Source of the DNA: SZAS-79 sp963844255
Lineage (GTDB): Bacteria; Pseudomonadota; Gammaproteobacteria; Burkholderiales; SG8-39
Reading direction: 5' to 3'
Assembly: GCA_963844255.1 (NCBI GenBank)
Contig: CAWJNP010000017.1
Span: 124,001 to 188,000, forward strand
DNA: 64,000 nt
The notes below the pieces were generated by a model, which saw only the letters and a program-made list of their open reading frames with translations, did no database searches and had not been told where the DNA came from. Both the position numbers and the translations under genes were made by a program. Below, in pieces: positions 7,232-16,619 of this stretch (its first letter is position 1; each line of letters begins with the position of its first letter).

Positions 7232-8197
7232 TTGCACGCGACGTTGCCGTTGATCCAGCAGTACGGGTTTCCCTCGATCCGCCGCGGGCATCTCGACACA
7301 CTCCAGGTCAACCTGGGCTACAAGTGCAACCAGAGCTGCCTGCACTGCCATGTCAATGCCGGTCCGACGCGGACCGAGCTGATGTCGCGCGAAACCATCG
7401 CCGACGTGCTGGCCTTCATCGGCGTGGCCGGAATCAAGACGCTCGATGTGACAGGCGGCGCACCCGAGCTCAATCCGCATTTCCGCGAGCTGGTGATCCG
7501 TGCCCGCGAACTGGGTGCACGCGTGATCGATCGCTGCAATCTGACAATACTCGAGGAGCCGGGCCAGGAAGGCCTTGCCGAATTTCTGGCCGCACAACAG
7601 GTCGAAGTCACCGCTTCGCTTCCCTGCTACACCGAGGAACTGGTCGACCGGCAGCGTGGCAAGGGCGTATACGAGAGAAGCATCGCCGGCCTGAAGCGCC
7701 TGAACGCGCTGGGTTACGGCGCGGCCGGCAGCGGCCTGGTACTCAACCTCGTCTACAACCCGCAGGGCCCGAACCTTCCGCCCGGCCAGGAGGGCCTCGA
7801 GGCGGATTACAAGCGCGAGCTTGGCGGGCAGTTCGGCGTGATGTTCAACCATCTCTATACGATTGCGAACATGCCGATCCAGCGCTTCGGCAGCACGCTC
7901 GTCTCCAAGGGCCAGTTCAACGATTACATGAGCCTGCTGAAAAGCGCGCATCGTGACGAGAACCTGGAGGCGGTGATGTGCCGCAGCCTGATCTCGGTGG
8001 ACTGGCAGGGCGCGGTGTACGACTGCGACTTCAACCAGATGCTCGGTTTGCCGCTGGTCATCGAGGGCAAACGGCGGCCGCAGCTGTCCGATCTGATCGG
8101 CCGTGACCTGGCGGGAAATCCGATCACGGTGCGCGACCATTGCTACGGCTGCACGGCCGGGCAGGGTTCGTCCTGCGCGGGCGCCCTGGGTGACTGA
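7232..8197 (+). CDS. arsS: Radical SAM/Cys-rich protein ArsS (rSAM/selenodomain family)
   Basis: A 321-residue radical SAM enzyme with the [4Fe-4S] motif C-x3-C-x2-C (CNQSCLHC, about residues 32-39), preceded by TLQVNLGYK, and a C-terminal Cys-rich DUF3641 module ending CYGCTAGQGSSCAGALGD. Family knowledge: TIGR04167, named arsenosugar biosynthesis radical SAM (seleno)protein ArsS. Here all positions are Cys and no in-frame TGA is read, so this is not a selenoprotein. TTG 7232 is preferred: AGGA lies seven bases upstream and the protein then begins with the usual T-L-P-L segment. TTG 7166, also preceded by AAGGA, would add 22 residues. Its stop overlaps the next start (GTGACTGA). No arsM methyltransferase is visible nearby. 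Confidence 0.87.
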   Translation: MHATLPLIQQYGFPSIRRGHLDTLQVNLGYKCNQSCLHCHVNAGPTRTELMSRETIADVLAFIGVAGIKTLDVTGGAPELNPHFRELVIRARELGARVIDRCNLTILEEPGQEGLAEFLAAQQVEVTASLPCYTEELVDRQRGKGVYERSIAGLKRLNALGYGAAGSGLVLNLVYNPQGPNLPPGQEGLEADYKRELGGQFGVMFNHLYTIANMPIQRFGSTLVSKGQFNDYMSLLKSAHRDENLEAVMCRSLISVDWQGAVYDCDFNQMLGLPLVIEGKRRPQLSDLIGRDLAGNPITVRDHCYGCTAGQGSSCAGALGD

Positions 8198-9194
8198 AGC
8201 GCGCGATACAGCGGCACAGCCGGGACGCGTCTGCCCGATCGGCTACCACTATGGTGCCGGTGCTTTGGGTGTCGCGGCGGCGCTGACGCCCGCACTCGAA
8301 GCCGACACGCTGTATATCGCCGGCGGCCTGTACGGCAATCCTTTCGCGCTGGATGCACTGCTCGAAATGGTTGCGCGCGAACCCGGCGCACGCCTGGTCT
8401 TCAATGGCGATTTCAACTGGTTCAATGTCGATGCGCAGGATTTTCGACGCGTGAACGGGATCGTGCTGGAGCACGCCGCGACGCGCGGAAACGTCGAAAC
8501 CGAGCTGGCCGCCCCACGCGAGGGTGCGGGCTGCGGCTGCGGCTACCCCGAGTGGGTGGGTGATGAGGACGTTGCGCGCTCGAACCGCATCATGGAAAGA
8601 CTGCGCGGCACCGCGATCGCCGAGCCGGCGCTGACCGGACGACTCGGTGCGCTCCCGATGTTCCTTGTCGCACGCGTCGGCGCGGCGCGGGTCGGAATCG
8701 TGCACGGTGACGCGGATTCGCTCGCGGGCTGGGCATTTTCGCAGGAGGTGCTCGCTTCCCCTGCGGGAATGCGGGCAGCACGTGCGGCATTCGAGGCGGC
8801 GGGTGTCGATGTGTTCGCGAGCAGCCACACCTGCCTGCCGGTGTTGCAGGCGTTCGAGACCGCCGCAGGCCGCGGACTGCTGGTCAACAACGGTGCGGCC
8901 GGCATGCCCAATTTCCATGGCCGGCCTGCCGGGCTCGCGACGCGGGTCTCGGTGCACGAACCGCGACAGTCCGTCCTGTACGGTGCGCGGACCGGCGGCG
9001 TGCACGTTCACGCCGTGCCGGTGGAATACGACACGACCGCGTGGTCGCGCCGCTTTCTCGCGCAATGGCCGGCGGGATCGGACGCGCACGTCTCGTATTT
9101 CGGGCGTATCTGCGAGGGACCCCGGTATGCTGCAAGCCAGGCGCTGCGGGTCGCCCCGCAGATGGCCGAGGCCGTATCGCTGTCACTGGACTAG
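8190..9194 (+). CDS. Metallophosphatase-like protein of the ArsS cluster
   Basis: A 334-residue protein with calcineurin-like phosphoesterase traits: YIAGGLYGNPFALD near the N-terminus, NGDFNWFNVD, GNVETEL (compare the GNH/E signature), HGDADSLAGW and a C-terminal VHVHAVPVEYDT. A Cys pair occurs at GCGCGYPEW. Such metallophosphatases recur beside ArsS-family genes. Start GTG 8190 overlaps the ArsS stop codon, indicating translational coupling. The predicted activity is metal-dependent phosphoester hydrolysis in the cytoplasm; the substrate is unknown. Confidence 0.7.
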   Translation: MTEARDTAAQPGRVCPIGYHYGAGALGVAAALTPALEADTLYIAGGLYGNPFALDALLEMVAREPGARLVFNGDFNWFNVDAQDFRRVNGIVLEHAATRGNVETELAAPREGAGCGCGYPEWVGDEDVARSNRIMERLRGTAIAEPALTGRLGALPMFLVARVGAARVGIVHGDADSLAGWAFSQEVLASPAGMRAARAAFEAAGVDVFASSHTCLPVLQAFETAAGRGLLVNNGAAGMPNFHGRPAGLATRVSVHEPRQSVLYGARTGGVHVHAVPVEYDTTAWSRRFLAQWPAGSDAHVSYFGRICEGPRYAASQALRVAPQMAEAVSLSLD

Positions 9195-9248
9195 TCGCTG
9201 CCGGTCCGCGCTCGGCAGGCGGGCAGTGCACATGAAGGGGTGGGTGCA

Positions 9249-11400
9249 ATGAGCAAGGGCAGGCTGTTGGTGCTGGTCGCGATTCTCGCCGCCATCGGCG
9301 CATTTTTCGCGTTTGGCGGGCAGCGCTATCTGAGCTTCGAGAACGTCAAGGCGCAGCAGGCGTCGATCGACGCCTACTTCCGCTCGAATCCGCTGCAGAC
9401 GGTCGTGTCCTTCTTTCTTCTCTATGTCGCGGTGACCGGCCTGTCCCTGCCGGGGGCGACCATCATGACGCTTGCCGCGGGCGCGATCTTCGGCCTTGGC
9501 TGGGGCACCCTGATCGTTTCGTTTGCCTCGTCGCTCGGCGCGACGCTCGCATTTCTGGCTTCGCGCTTTCTGTTGCGCGACTGGGTGCAGCAGAAATTCG
9601 GACAGCAGCTGCGCTCGATCAACGAAGGCGTGGCGCGCGACGGCCCCATGTACGTGTTTACGTTGCGCCTGATTCCGGCGGTTCCGTTTTTCGTGATCAA
9701 CCTCGCCATGGGGTTGACCCCGTTGCCGACGTGGACCTTCTACTGGGTCAGCCAGGTCGGCATGTTTGCGGGCACGCTGGTGTACGTCAATGCGGGCACC
9801 CAGCTGGCCCAGTTGCAGTCCCTTTCCGGAATCCTCTCGCCGGGGTTGCTCGGCGCATTTGTGCTGCTGGCGTTTTTTCCGTTCATTGCGAGCCGGGTGC
9901 TTGCGTACTTCAAGGCGCGCAAGGTCTATGCACGCTGGACCAGGCCGGCGCGCTTCGAGCGCAACGTCGTCGTAATCGGCGCGGGTTCGGGCGGGCTGGT
10001 GGCCGCGCTGATTGCGGCGGTCGTCAAGGCGAAGGTCACGCTGGTCGAAAAGCACCAGATGGGCGGCGACTGCCTGAATACCGGTTGCGTTCCTTCGAAG
10101 GCACTGATCAAGACCGCGCGCGTCCTGACGCAGATCCGCCGCGCGCCCGACTACGGGCTGCGCAGCGCGAGCGTCGAGTTCGATTTCGCCGACGTGATGG
10201 CGCGCGTGGCGCGCGTCGTGAAGACCATCGAACCGCATGATTCCGTGGAGCGCTTCACCGGCATGGGCGTCGAATGCCTGATGGGAGAGGCGAAGATCCT
10301 GTCGCCGTGGGAGGTCGAGGTCAGGACCGCCGAAGGCGCGACGCGGCGCATGACGACGCGCTCGATCGTGATCGCCGCGGGCGCCGAACCGTTCGTGCCG
10401 CCGATACCGGGCCTGGCGGAAGCCGGCTTCCTGACCTCCGACACGCTGTGGGGCCTGCGCACGCTCCCGGCGCGGCTGGTGGTGCTCGGCGGCGGACCGA
10501 TCGGCTGCGAACTCGCGCAGGCGTTTGCCCGGCTCGGCAGCAAGGTCACGCAGGTGGAGATGCTTCCGCGCATCATGATCCGGGAGGATCCGGAGATCTC
10601 GGAGCTGGTGACGAAGAAGTTCCGTGCCGAAGGCATCGAAGTGTTGACCGGCCACAAGGCGCAGCAGTTCGTCGTGGAGGACGGGCGCAAGGTGCTGCTC
10701 TGCGAACACGCCGGCGCGCAGGTGCGGATCGAGTTCGACGCACGTGCTGGTCGCGGTCGGCCGTGCGGCGCGCACCAAGGGCTACGGCCTGGAGGAACTC
10801 GGCATCCCGCTGACCCGGACGCGCACGGTCGAGACCAACGAATTCCTGCAGACGATCTACCCGAACATCTACGCCTGCGGCGACGTCGCCGGGCCCTACC
10901 AGTTCACGCACACGGCTGCGCACCAGGCCTGGTATGCCTCGGTCAATGCACTGTTCGGCGGGTTGCGGAAATTCCGCGTCGACTATTCGGTGATTCCCTG
11001 GGCGACCTTCACCGATCCGGAGGTCGCGCGGGTCGGGCTCAACGAGACCGAAGCGAAGGAAAAGAACGTGCCCTACGAGGTGTCGGTCTACGGTATCGAC
11101 GATCTGGATCGTGCGATTGCCGACGAGGAGGCGCACGGCATGGTCAAGGTGCTTACCGTGCCGGGCAAGGATCGGATCCTCGGTGTCACGATCGTGGGCG
11201 ACCACGCGGGCGACCTGATCGCAGAATTCGTCATGGCGATGCGCCATGGCCTGGGGCTGAACAAGATTCTCGGCACCATTCACATCTACCCCACGATGAC
11301 CGAGGCCAACAAGTACGCGGCAGGCGTGTGGAAGAGGGCGCACGCGCCCCAGGGTGTGCTGGCGCTGGTGGAAAAATTCCATACCTGGATGCGGGGTTGA
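9249..11400 (+). CDS. TVP38 membrane domain fused to a mercuric-reductase-like flavoprotein, one frameshift
   Basis: Residues 1 to about 230 form a TVP38/TMEM64 (SNARE-associated, DedA-like) membrane domain. From about 237 onward there is a pyridine nucleotide-disulfide oxidoreductase: FAD motif GAGSGG, redox pair in GGDCLNTGCVPSK, NAD(P)H motif GGGPIGCE, second FAD segment YACGDVAGPYQFTH and a dimerisation domain ending at 11400. The reading frame changes once near 10738-10741. IEFD continues as HVLVAVGRAART in the next frame, so one base is extra there. The repaired length is about 716 residues. Fusions of this form recur in ArsS-type clusters; the mercury-binding C-terminal Cys pair of true MerA is absent. 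Start ATG 9249 follows GAAGGGG. Confidence 0.82.
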
Positions 11401-11402
11401 CC

Positions 11403-12200
11403 ATGCGGTTCCTTGTCCTGATGCTGGGCTTTGTCGTGGGAGCGTGTGCGGTCCAGGCGGCGCGGGCGCAGGATTTCGATCATGCGCACGCTGCATGGGA
11501 TGCGCTGCTGAAGAAGCACGTCGTTGTGCTGGAGGCGGGCAAGGCTTCCCAGGTGCGGTATGCGGATTTCGCAAAGGACCGCGCGGCGCTCAAAGCCTAT
11601 CTCGCGTCGCTCTCGGCAGTGCCCGAGGCGAAGTTCAACGGCTGGTCCAAGCCGCAGCGCATGGCGTTCCTGATCAATGCCTACAACGCCTACACGGTCG
11701 AGAAGATCCTGACCCGCTATCCCAACCTCAAGTCGATCCGCGATTTCGGCACGGTATTCGGCAACCCCTGGAAGGACCCCTTCTTCAAACTGCTGGGGCA
11801 CGAAGCGTTCCTTGATCAGATCGAGCACGAAATCCTCAGGAAACCCGGCGCCTATGACGAGCTGCGCGTGCACTATGCAGTCAACTGCGCATCCATCGGC
11901 TGCCCGATGCTGCGCGAAGAGGCGTACACGGCCGACAAGCTCGATCGCCAGCTCGAGGAGCAGGCGGTCCGGTTTCTTTCGGATCGCTCGCGCAACCGGT
12001 TCAATCCCGCCAACGGCAGGCTCGAAGTGTCCAAGATCTACGACTGGTTCAAGGAAGACTTCGGAACCCGCGAACAGTACTTTTCCCGCTATGCGAAGCT
12101 GCTCGCCGAAACCCCGGAACAGCGCAAGCTCGTGGCCGAGGGGCGTGCACCCGTGTCGTTCCTGGACTACGACTGGAGCCTGAACGACGTCCGCAGGTAG
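11403..12200 (+). CDS. DUF547 domain protein, exported
   Basis: A 265-residue protein with a signal peptide (positively charged start, hydrophobic core, AARAQ cleavage region near residue 23). The DUF547 domain has FLINAYNAYTVE, ...FGNPWKDPFF and HYAVNCASIGCPML segments; the Asn and two Cys residues are conserved in the family. Function unproven; a thiol-protease-like fold has been proposed for related domains. The ATG lies two bases after the stop of the oxidoreductase. DUF547 proteins are frequent companions of ArsS and the TIGR04282/04283 transferases, which supports a periplasmic role in the same pathway. Confidence 0.85.
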   Translation: MRFLVLMLGFVVGACAVQAARAQDFDHAHAAWDALLKKHVVVLEAGKASQVRYADFAKDRAALKAYLASLSAVPEAKFNGWSKPQRMAFLINAYNAYTVEKILTRYPNLKSIRDFGTVFGNPWKDPFFKLLGHEAFLDQIEHEILRKPGAYDELRVHYAVNCASIGCPMLREEAYTADKLDRQLEEQAVRFLSDRSRNRFNPANGRLEVSKIYDWFKEDFGTREQYFSRYAKLLAETPEQRKLVAEGRAPVSFLDYDWSLNDVRR

Positions 12201-12218
12201 GTCGCCGGGAGTCGATTC

Positions 12219-12899
12219 GTGCCGCGTCTTTCGATCATCGTTCCGACCCTGGAGGAGGGGGACGGCATCGTCGCCTCGCTGGGCAGGTTGCAGGCGCTGC
12301 GGGCGCTCGGACACGAGGTCATCGTGGTCGATGGCGGAAGCACGGACGCGACGGCAGTGCTCGCTGCGCCGCTCGCCGACCGGGTCCTGACGGCCCCGCG
12401 GGGCCGGGCAGCGCAGATGAATGCCGGCGCCACGGTTGCCGCAGGCGACGCCTTGCTGTTCCTGCATGCCGATACGCGCCTGCCGCCCGGGGCGGATGTC
12501 CTGGTTGCCGCGGCCCTGACGCAGCGCGAGTGGGGCCGCTTCGACGTGCGCATCGACTCCGCGCGACCGATGCTCGCGGTGGTCGGCCGGATGATGAACC
12601 TTCGATCGCGGCTGAGCGGCATTGCGACGGGTGATCAGGCGATGTTCATGACCCGCGCGGCTTTCGAGCGGGCAGGCGGATTTCCCGCCATCGCGCTCAT
12701 GGAGGACGTTGCGCTTTCGGTGCGCCTGAAGTCCTGCAGTCCACCGGCCTGCCTGAAGGCGAGGGTCCACACCTCGGCCCGCCGCTGGGAGCGCGGCGGG
12801 GTGCTGGCAACGATGCTGCTCATGTGGAAGCTGCGCCTGCTCTACCAGTTCGGCGCCGATCCGCAGCGCCTTGCGCGCATGTACGCGCGGGAAGGCTGA
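12219..12899 (+). CDS. TIGR04283-type glycosyltransferase of the ArsS cluster
   Basis: A 226-residue GT-A fold family 2 glycosyltransferase. Seen: SIIVPTLEEGDGI, VDGGSTDAT, GRAAQMNAGA, LHADTRLP (DxD-type metal site) and ALMEDVALSVRLK. This is the form called transferase 2, rSAM/selenodomain-associated (TIGR04283). GTG 12219 is the start. It sits 18 bp after DUF547 and 3 bp before the TIGR04282 gene. Inferred to act with ArsS and the TIGR04282 partner on a shared sugar-containing metabolite; donor and acceptor are unknown. Confidence 0.85.
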   Translation: MPRLSIIVPTLEEGDGIVASLGRLQALRALGHEVIVVDGGSTDATAVLAAPLADRVLTAPRGRAAQMNAGATVAAGDALLFLHADTRLPPGADVLVAAALTQREWGRFDVRIDSARPMLAVVGRMMNLRSRLSGIATGDQAMFMTRAAFERAGGFPAIALMEDVALSVRLKSCSPPACLKARVHTSARRWERGGVLATMLLMWKLRLLYQFGADPQRLARMYAREG

Positions 12900-12902
12900 G
12901 CG

Positions 12903-13529
12903 ATGGGCCGGCACGGCACGCTGATCGTGGTTCTCGCGAAGGCGCCGCGGCCGGGTTACGTCAAGACACGACTGGCAGCGGCCATCGGCGTGGTCGAGGC
13001 GGCGCGGCTGCACGCACGCCTCGTCGAACGGACCGTGGCGTGTGCCCGGGCCGCGCACTGCGGACCGGTCGAACTGCACGGCTCGCCGGCCGGGCACGGC
13101 GCATTGCGCGCCCTTGCACGACGCTACGGGGTCCGACTGCGCGGCCAGGCGCCGGGCGATGTGGGAGACCGCATGCATGCGGCATTCAGGCAGGCGCTGC
13201 GCAGGTATTCGGGCGTGATCCTCGTCGGCAGCGACTGCCCGGCCTTGCTGCCGGCGGATCTGCGCCGCGCCGCCCGTCTGCTGCGCAGCTGCGACGCGGT
13301 CATCGCCCCCGCCGAGGACGGCGGCTACCCGCTGCTCGCGCTCTCCCGCGTTTCGAGCCGCCTGTTCTCCGGCATCGCCTGGAGCACGGGTGAGGTGCTC
13401 GGGCAGACGCGAGAGCGTATGGCTTCACTCGGCTGGCGATGGCGCGAACTGCGCACGCTCTGGGACGTGGACCGCGTGCAGGATCTGGAGCGCTTCAGAG
13501 TCGCGCGCCTGCCGGAGCGCTGGCCGTGA
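12903..13529 (+). CDS. TIGR04282 (DUF2064) nucleotidyl/glycosyltransferase-like protein of the ArsS cluster
   Basis: A 208-residue Rossmann-like GT-A protein related to CofC/MobA nucleotidyltransferases. Seen: LAKAPRPGYVKTRLAAAIG at the N-terminus, GDVGDRMHAAF, LVGSDCPALLPADL and APAEDGGYPLLAL. This is transferase 1, rSAM/selenodomain-associated (TIGR04282). Starts at ATG 12903, directly behind the TIGR04283 gene; its stop overlaps the next start as GTGA. The exact reaction is unproven. Confidence 0.86.
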   Translation: MGRHGTLIVVLAKAPRPGYVKTRLAAAIGVVEAARLHARLVERTVACARAAHCGPVELHGSPAGHGALRALARRYGVRLRGQAPGDVGDRMHAAFRQALRRYSGVILVGSDCPALLPADLRRAARLLRSCDAVIAPAEDGGYPLLALSRVSSRLFSGIAWSTGEVLGQTRERMASLGWRWRELRTLWDVDRVQDLERFRVARLPERWP

Positions 13530-14311
13530 ACCCGCGCCGGCGATCCCTGCTTGCCGCCGGGCTTGCGCTGCCGTGGTATTCGCCTGTGCCCGGTATCGCG
13601 CAAGTTCACCGGATCGAGGTCATGCGATTTTCGGCACTCCCCGCCGGAAGCCGGCTGCCGGACAGTTTTCAGCCGTGGGTGTTCGAGGACCAGCCCCGGC
13701 ACACGCGCTATGCGCTGGTCGAAAATGAGGGAACGGTGGTGTTGCGGGCGCAGGCTGAAGGCTCTACGTCCGGGCTGATCCGGCAGATCCGCGCCGATCT
13801 GCGCACCCATCCGGTGCTCGCGTGGCGCTGGAAGCCGATCAATCTGGTCAGCCGCGGGAACATCGCGCGCAAGGACGGCGACGACTTCGCGCTGCGCGTC
13901 TATGTTGCGTTCGAGGTGGACCTGGACAAGTTGCCCGCGGGAGAAAGGCTCAGGCTTTCGCTTGCCCGCATGATGTACGGAAGCCGGCTGCCGCTCGCGG
14001 CACTGTGCTACGTATGGGATGCACACGCGCCGCGCGGGATGATCGTCCCGAACGCCTATACCGATCGGGTGCGAATGATCGTTGCCGAAAGTGGTCCCGA
14101 ACGTGTCGGGCACTGGGTGAGGATCGAACGCAACGTGCGCGAGGACTACCTGCGTGCATTCGGGCCGGCCACCGGCGGCTCCGTCTCCCAGGCGGTGCCC
14201 GAAGTCAATGCAGTGATCATCTCCACCGACACCGACAATACCGGCGAGACTGTCGAGGCCTATTACGGCGACATCGAATTTCGAGCCGCAGGCCTCCCCC
14301 GCAATTCGTAG
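13526..14311 (+). CDS. DUF3047 family exported protein
   Basis: A 261-residue protein with an Arg-rich N-terminus (NPRRRSLLAAGLAL) that looks like a signal peptide, possibly Tat-type. It is followed by the DUF3047 segments LAWRWKP, KDGDDFALRVYVAF, LCYVWD and a C-terminal DTDNTGE-x3-AYYGDIEF. The fold predicted for the family is an all-beta, carbohydrate-binding-like domain; no activity is established. GTG 13526 overlaps the TIGR04282 stop, making it the last gene of the ArsS operon. Its presence suggests an envelope step in the pathway. Confidence 0.8.
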   Translation: MNPRRRSLLAAGLALPWYSPVPGIAQVHRIEVMRFSALPAGSRLPDSFQPWVFEDQPRHTRYALVENEGTVVLRAQAEGSTSGLIRQIRADLRTHPVLAWRWKPINLVSRGNIARKDGDDFALRVYVAFEVDLDKLPAGERLRLSLARMMYGSRLPLAALCYVWDAHAPRGMIVPNAYTDRVRMIVAESGPERVGHWVRIERNVREDYLRAFGPATGGSVSQAVPEVNAVIISTDTDNTGETVEAYYGDIEFRAAGLPRNS

Positions 14312-14527
14312 CACCGACAGGGACGGGCCGGTTGTCATAGTGGAATGCGGCCGAACTTGGGCGTGGAATACGGCGGGCGATTCGGATCGGGAATTGACGG
14401 ATTAGACAGTATTCTCGTCCCGCATCACGCCTTCGCGCCGAAAATCGCGTGCTACACTTCGGCGCGTTTTTGTCGGGGGCAAACCCCGCGTTGAATAGAG
14501 GGCAGAGTCCCTGAATCGGGAGCGGCA

Positions 14528-14983
14528 ATGATGAAAATAAAGAGTCCAAAGGACTTCTGGGCAGGCCTGATGTTCATCGGCTTCGGGCTGTTTTTTCTGA
14601 TCGCGTCGGGCAACTACCAGATGGGAAGCGCGGTGCGCATGGGGCCGGCCTATTTCCCCACGGTGCTCGGCGGGATGATGGCGGTGCTCGGGGCGATCGT
14701 GTTCCTCCAGTCCCTCGTGCTCAAGGGAGAGAAGGTACCCAAGCTCTCCTTCAAGCCGATCTTTTTCATCTCGCTCGCGCTCGTACTGTTCGGCTACCTG
14801 CTCAAACCGCTCGGCTTCGTGCTTTCCCTGGTCGTGCTGACCTTCGTGTGCGCATTCGGCGGCCATGAATACAGGGCGAAGGAAGTCTCGATTCTCGCCG
14901 TGATCCTTGCCATCTTTGCGGTGCTGGTATTCGTGAAAGGGCTCACGCTTCCGTTCCCGCTCTGGCCGGACTTCATGGAGTAG
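14528..14983 (+). CDS. tctB: Tripartite tricarboxylate transporter small membrane subunit TctB
   Basis: A 151-residue protein with four predicted transmembrane helices and the TctB N-terminus (KDFWAGLMFIGFGLFFLIASG, with MGPAYFPTVLG). It pairs with TctA in the inner membrane and works with a periplasmic Bug/TctC protein to import carboxylates. Two consecutive ATG codons (14528 and 14531) could serve; the first is listed. TctA starts five bases after its stop. No tctC gene is adjacent; a Bug protein is encoded at 45.0 kb. The 216-bp gap upstream holds the promoter, but I could not fix it. Confidence 0.9.
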   Translation: MMKIKSPKDFWAGLMFIGFGLFFLIASGNYQMGSAVRMGPAYFPTVLGGMMAVLGAIVFLQSLVLKGEKVPKLSFKPIFFISLALVLFGYLLKPLGFVLSLVVLTFVCAFGGHEYRAKEVSILAVILAIFAVLVFVKGLTLPFPLWPDFME

Positions 14984-14988
14984 GGATC

Positions 14989-16497
14989 ATGGACATCAGC
15001 CTCTTTCACAATCTCGCCATCGGTTTTGGCGTTGCCCTTACCCCGGCAAACCTGCTGTACTGTCTGATCGGCGTTCTGCTGGGCACGCTGATCGGCGTGC
15101 TGCCCGGCATCGGCCCGATCGCCACCATTGCGATGCTGCTGCCCGTCACCTTCAGCCTGTCGCCGATCACCGCGCTGATCATGCTCGCGGGCATTTACTA
15201 CGGCGCCCAGTATGGCGGCTCCACGTCCGCGATCCTGGTGAACATTCCAGGCGAGTCTTCGTCGGTTGTCACCTGTCTCGACGGTTACCAGATGGCCCGG
15301 CAGGGCCGCGCTGGTGTCGCCCTTGCAACGGCGGCAATTGGATCTTTCTTTGCCGGTTGTGTCGCCACCCTGGTGGTCGCGATGTTTGCACCGCCGCTGG
15401 CCGAAGTCGCGTTGAAGTTCGGCCCATCGGAATATTTCTCGCTGATGGTGCTCGGGCTGGTTTCGGCCGTGGTCCTTGCACACGGTTCGGTCATCAAGGC
15501 GGTTGCGATGGTGTTGCTGGGTCTGCTGCTCGGGCTGGTGGGCACGGACGTCAACTCGGGCGTGCTGCGCTTTGCGTTCGGCATCTCGGAACTGGCCGAC
15601 GGCATCGGCTTCGTGACCGTGGCGATGGGATTGTTCGGCATCGCCGAGATCATCACCAACCTCGAGTTGAAGGACGAACGCGAGGTGTTCACCAACAAGG
15701 TGACCAACATGTTCCCGACCAGGGAGGACTGGCAACGCATGTGGAAGCCGATTCTGCGCGGCACCGTCCTCGGTTCGGCGCTGGGCATCCTGCCGGGCGG
15801 CGGCGCGCTGCTGGCTTCGTTCGGCGCCTATACGCTGGAAAAGAAGGTGTCCAAGTACGCGCATGAATTCGGCACAGGCGCGATCGAAGGCGTGGCGGCG
15901 CCCGAATCGGCCAATAACGCCGGTGCGCAGACGTCCTTCATTCCGCTGCTTACGCTTGGCATTCCGTCGAACGCGGTGATGGCGCTGATGATCGGCGCGA
16001 TGATGATTCAGGGCATCGCCCCGGGACCGCAGGTGATGACCGAGAAGCCCGATCTCTTCTGGGGCATGATCTGCTCGATGTGGATCGGCAACCTGATGCT
16101 GGTGATCCTCAACCTGCCGATGATCGGAATGTGGATCAAACTCCTTACGGTGCCGTACCGCCTCCTGTTCCCGTCGATTCTGGTGTTCATGGCGATCGGC
16201 GTCTACAGCCTGTCGAACCAGCCGTTCGATGTGCTGCAGATGGCGATCTTCGGCGTGCTCGGTTACATTTTCGTGAAGCTCGAGTGTGAACCGGCGCCGC
16301 TGCTGCTCGGCTTCATCCTCGGGCCGCTGATGGAAGAAAACCTCCGGCGCGCGATGCTGCTTTCACGCGGCGATCCGATGGTGTTCTTCACCAAGCCGAT
16401 CAGCGCCGGATTCCTGATTGCCGCCATCGTGCTGCTCGTGATCCTGCTGCTGCCAAACATCCGCAAGAAGCGCGAGGAAGCATTCGTCGAGGAATGA
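14989..16497 (+). CDS. tctA: Tripartite tricarboxylate transporter large membrane subunit TctA
   Basis: A 502-residue integral membrane protein of about 12 helices, the permease of the TTT system. Family motifs: LLGTLIGVLPGIGPIATIAM in the first half, GGSTSAILVNIPGESSSVVT, and the second-half repeat LPGGGALLASFGAYTLEKK with LGIPSNAVMALMIGAM. The length is normal. Operon with TctB upstream; a strong intrinsic terminator follows 16 bp after the stop. The substrate, probably a di- or tricarboxylate or other organic acid, cannot be read from the permease. Confidence 0.95.
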   Translation: MDISLFHNLAIGFGVALTPANLLYCLIGVLLGTLIGVLPGIGPIATIAMLLPVTFSLSPITALIMLAGIYYGAQYGGSTSAILVNIPGESSSVVTCLDGYQMARQGRAGVALATAAIGSFFAGCVATLVVAMFAPPLAEVALKFGPSEYFSLMVLGLVSAVVLAHGSVIKAVAMVLLGLLLGLVGTDVNSGVLRFAFGISELADGIGFVTVAMGLFGIAEIITNLELKDEREVFTNKVTNMFPTREDWQRMWKPILRGTVLGSALGILPGGGALLASFGAYTLEKKVSKYAHEFGTGAIEGVAAPESANNAGAQTSFIPLLTLGIPSNAVMALMIGAMMIQGIAPGPQVMTEKPDLFWGMICSMWIGNLMLVILNLPMIGMWIKLLTVPYRLLFPSILVFMAIGVYSLSNQPFDVLQMAIFGVLGYIFVKLECEPAPLLLGFILGPLMEENLRRAMLLSRGDPMVFFTKPISAGFLIAAIVLLVILLLPNIRKKREEAFVEE

Positions 16498-16513
16498 GCA
16501 AGGCCTCGCGATG

Positions 16514-16545
16514 AAAAGGGCGCGCTTCGGCGCGCCTTTTTCATT
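16514..16545 (+). terminator. Rho-independent terminator of tctBA
   Basis: AAAAGGGCGCGC, a UUCG tetraloop, then GCGCGCCTTTTT: a 12-bp stem with one G-U pair, ending in a T-run (16514-16541). The flanking A-run means it may also serve the opposite strand, behind ridA. Confidence 0.92.
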
Positions 16546-16619
16546 TATAGTCGAAACGTAATCTAAATTCCCGCGGAAATGGCTCTGGAAGCCGGCTTTG
16601 GGGAATCAAAGTTGCGGAT

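Noticed and set aside
8140..8197. Selenocysteine in the ArsS Cys-rich tail
   Set aside because: The motif reads with Cys codons throughout and ends at a normal TGA overlapping the next start; no internal TGA is read.
9240..12200. One open frame of 986 codons spanning TVP38, oxidoreductase and DUF547
   Set aside because: After the frameshift near 10740 it reads the oxidoreductase out of frame, then by chance enters the DUF547 frame. DUF547 has its own ATG, signal peptide and spacing.
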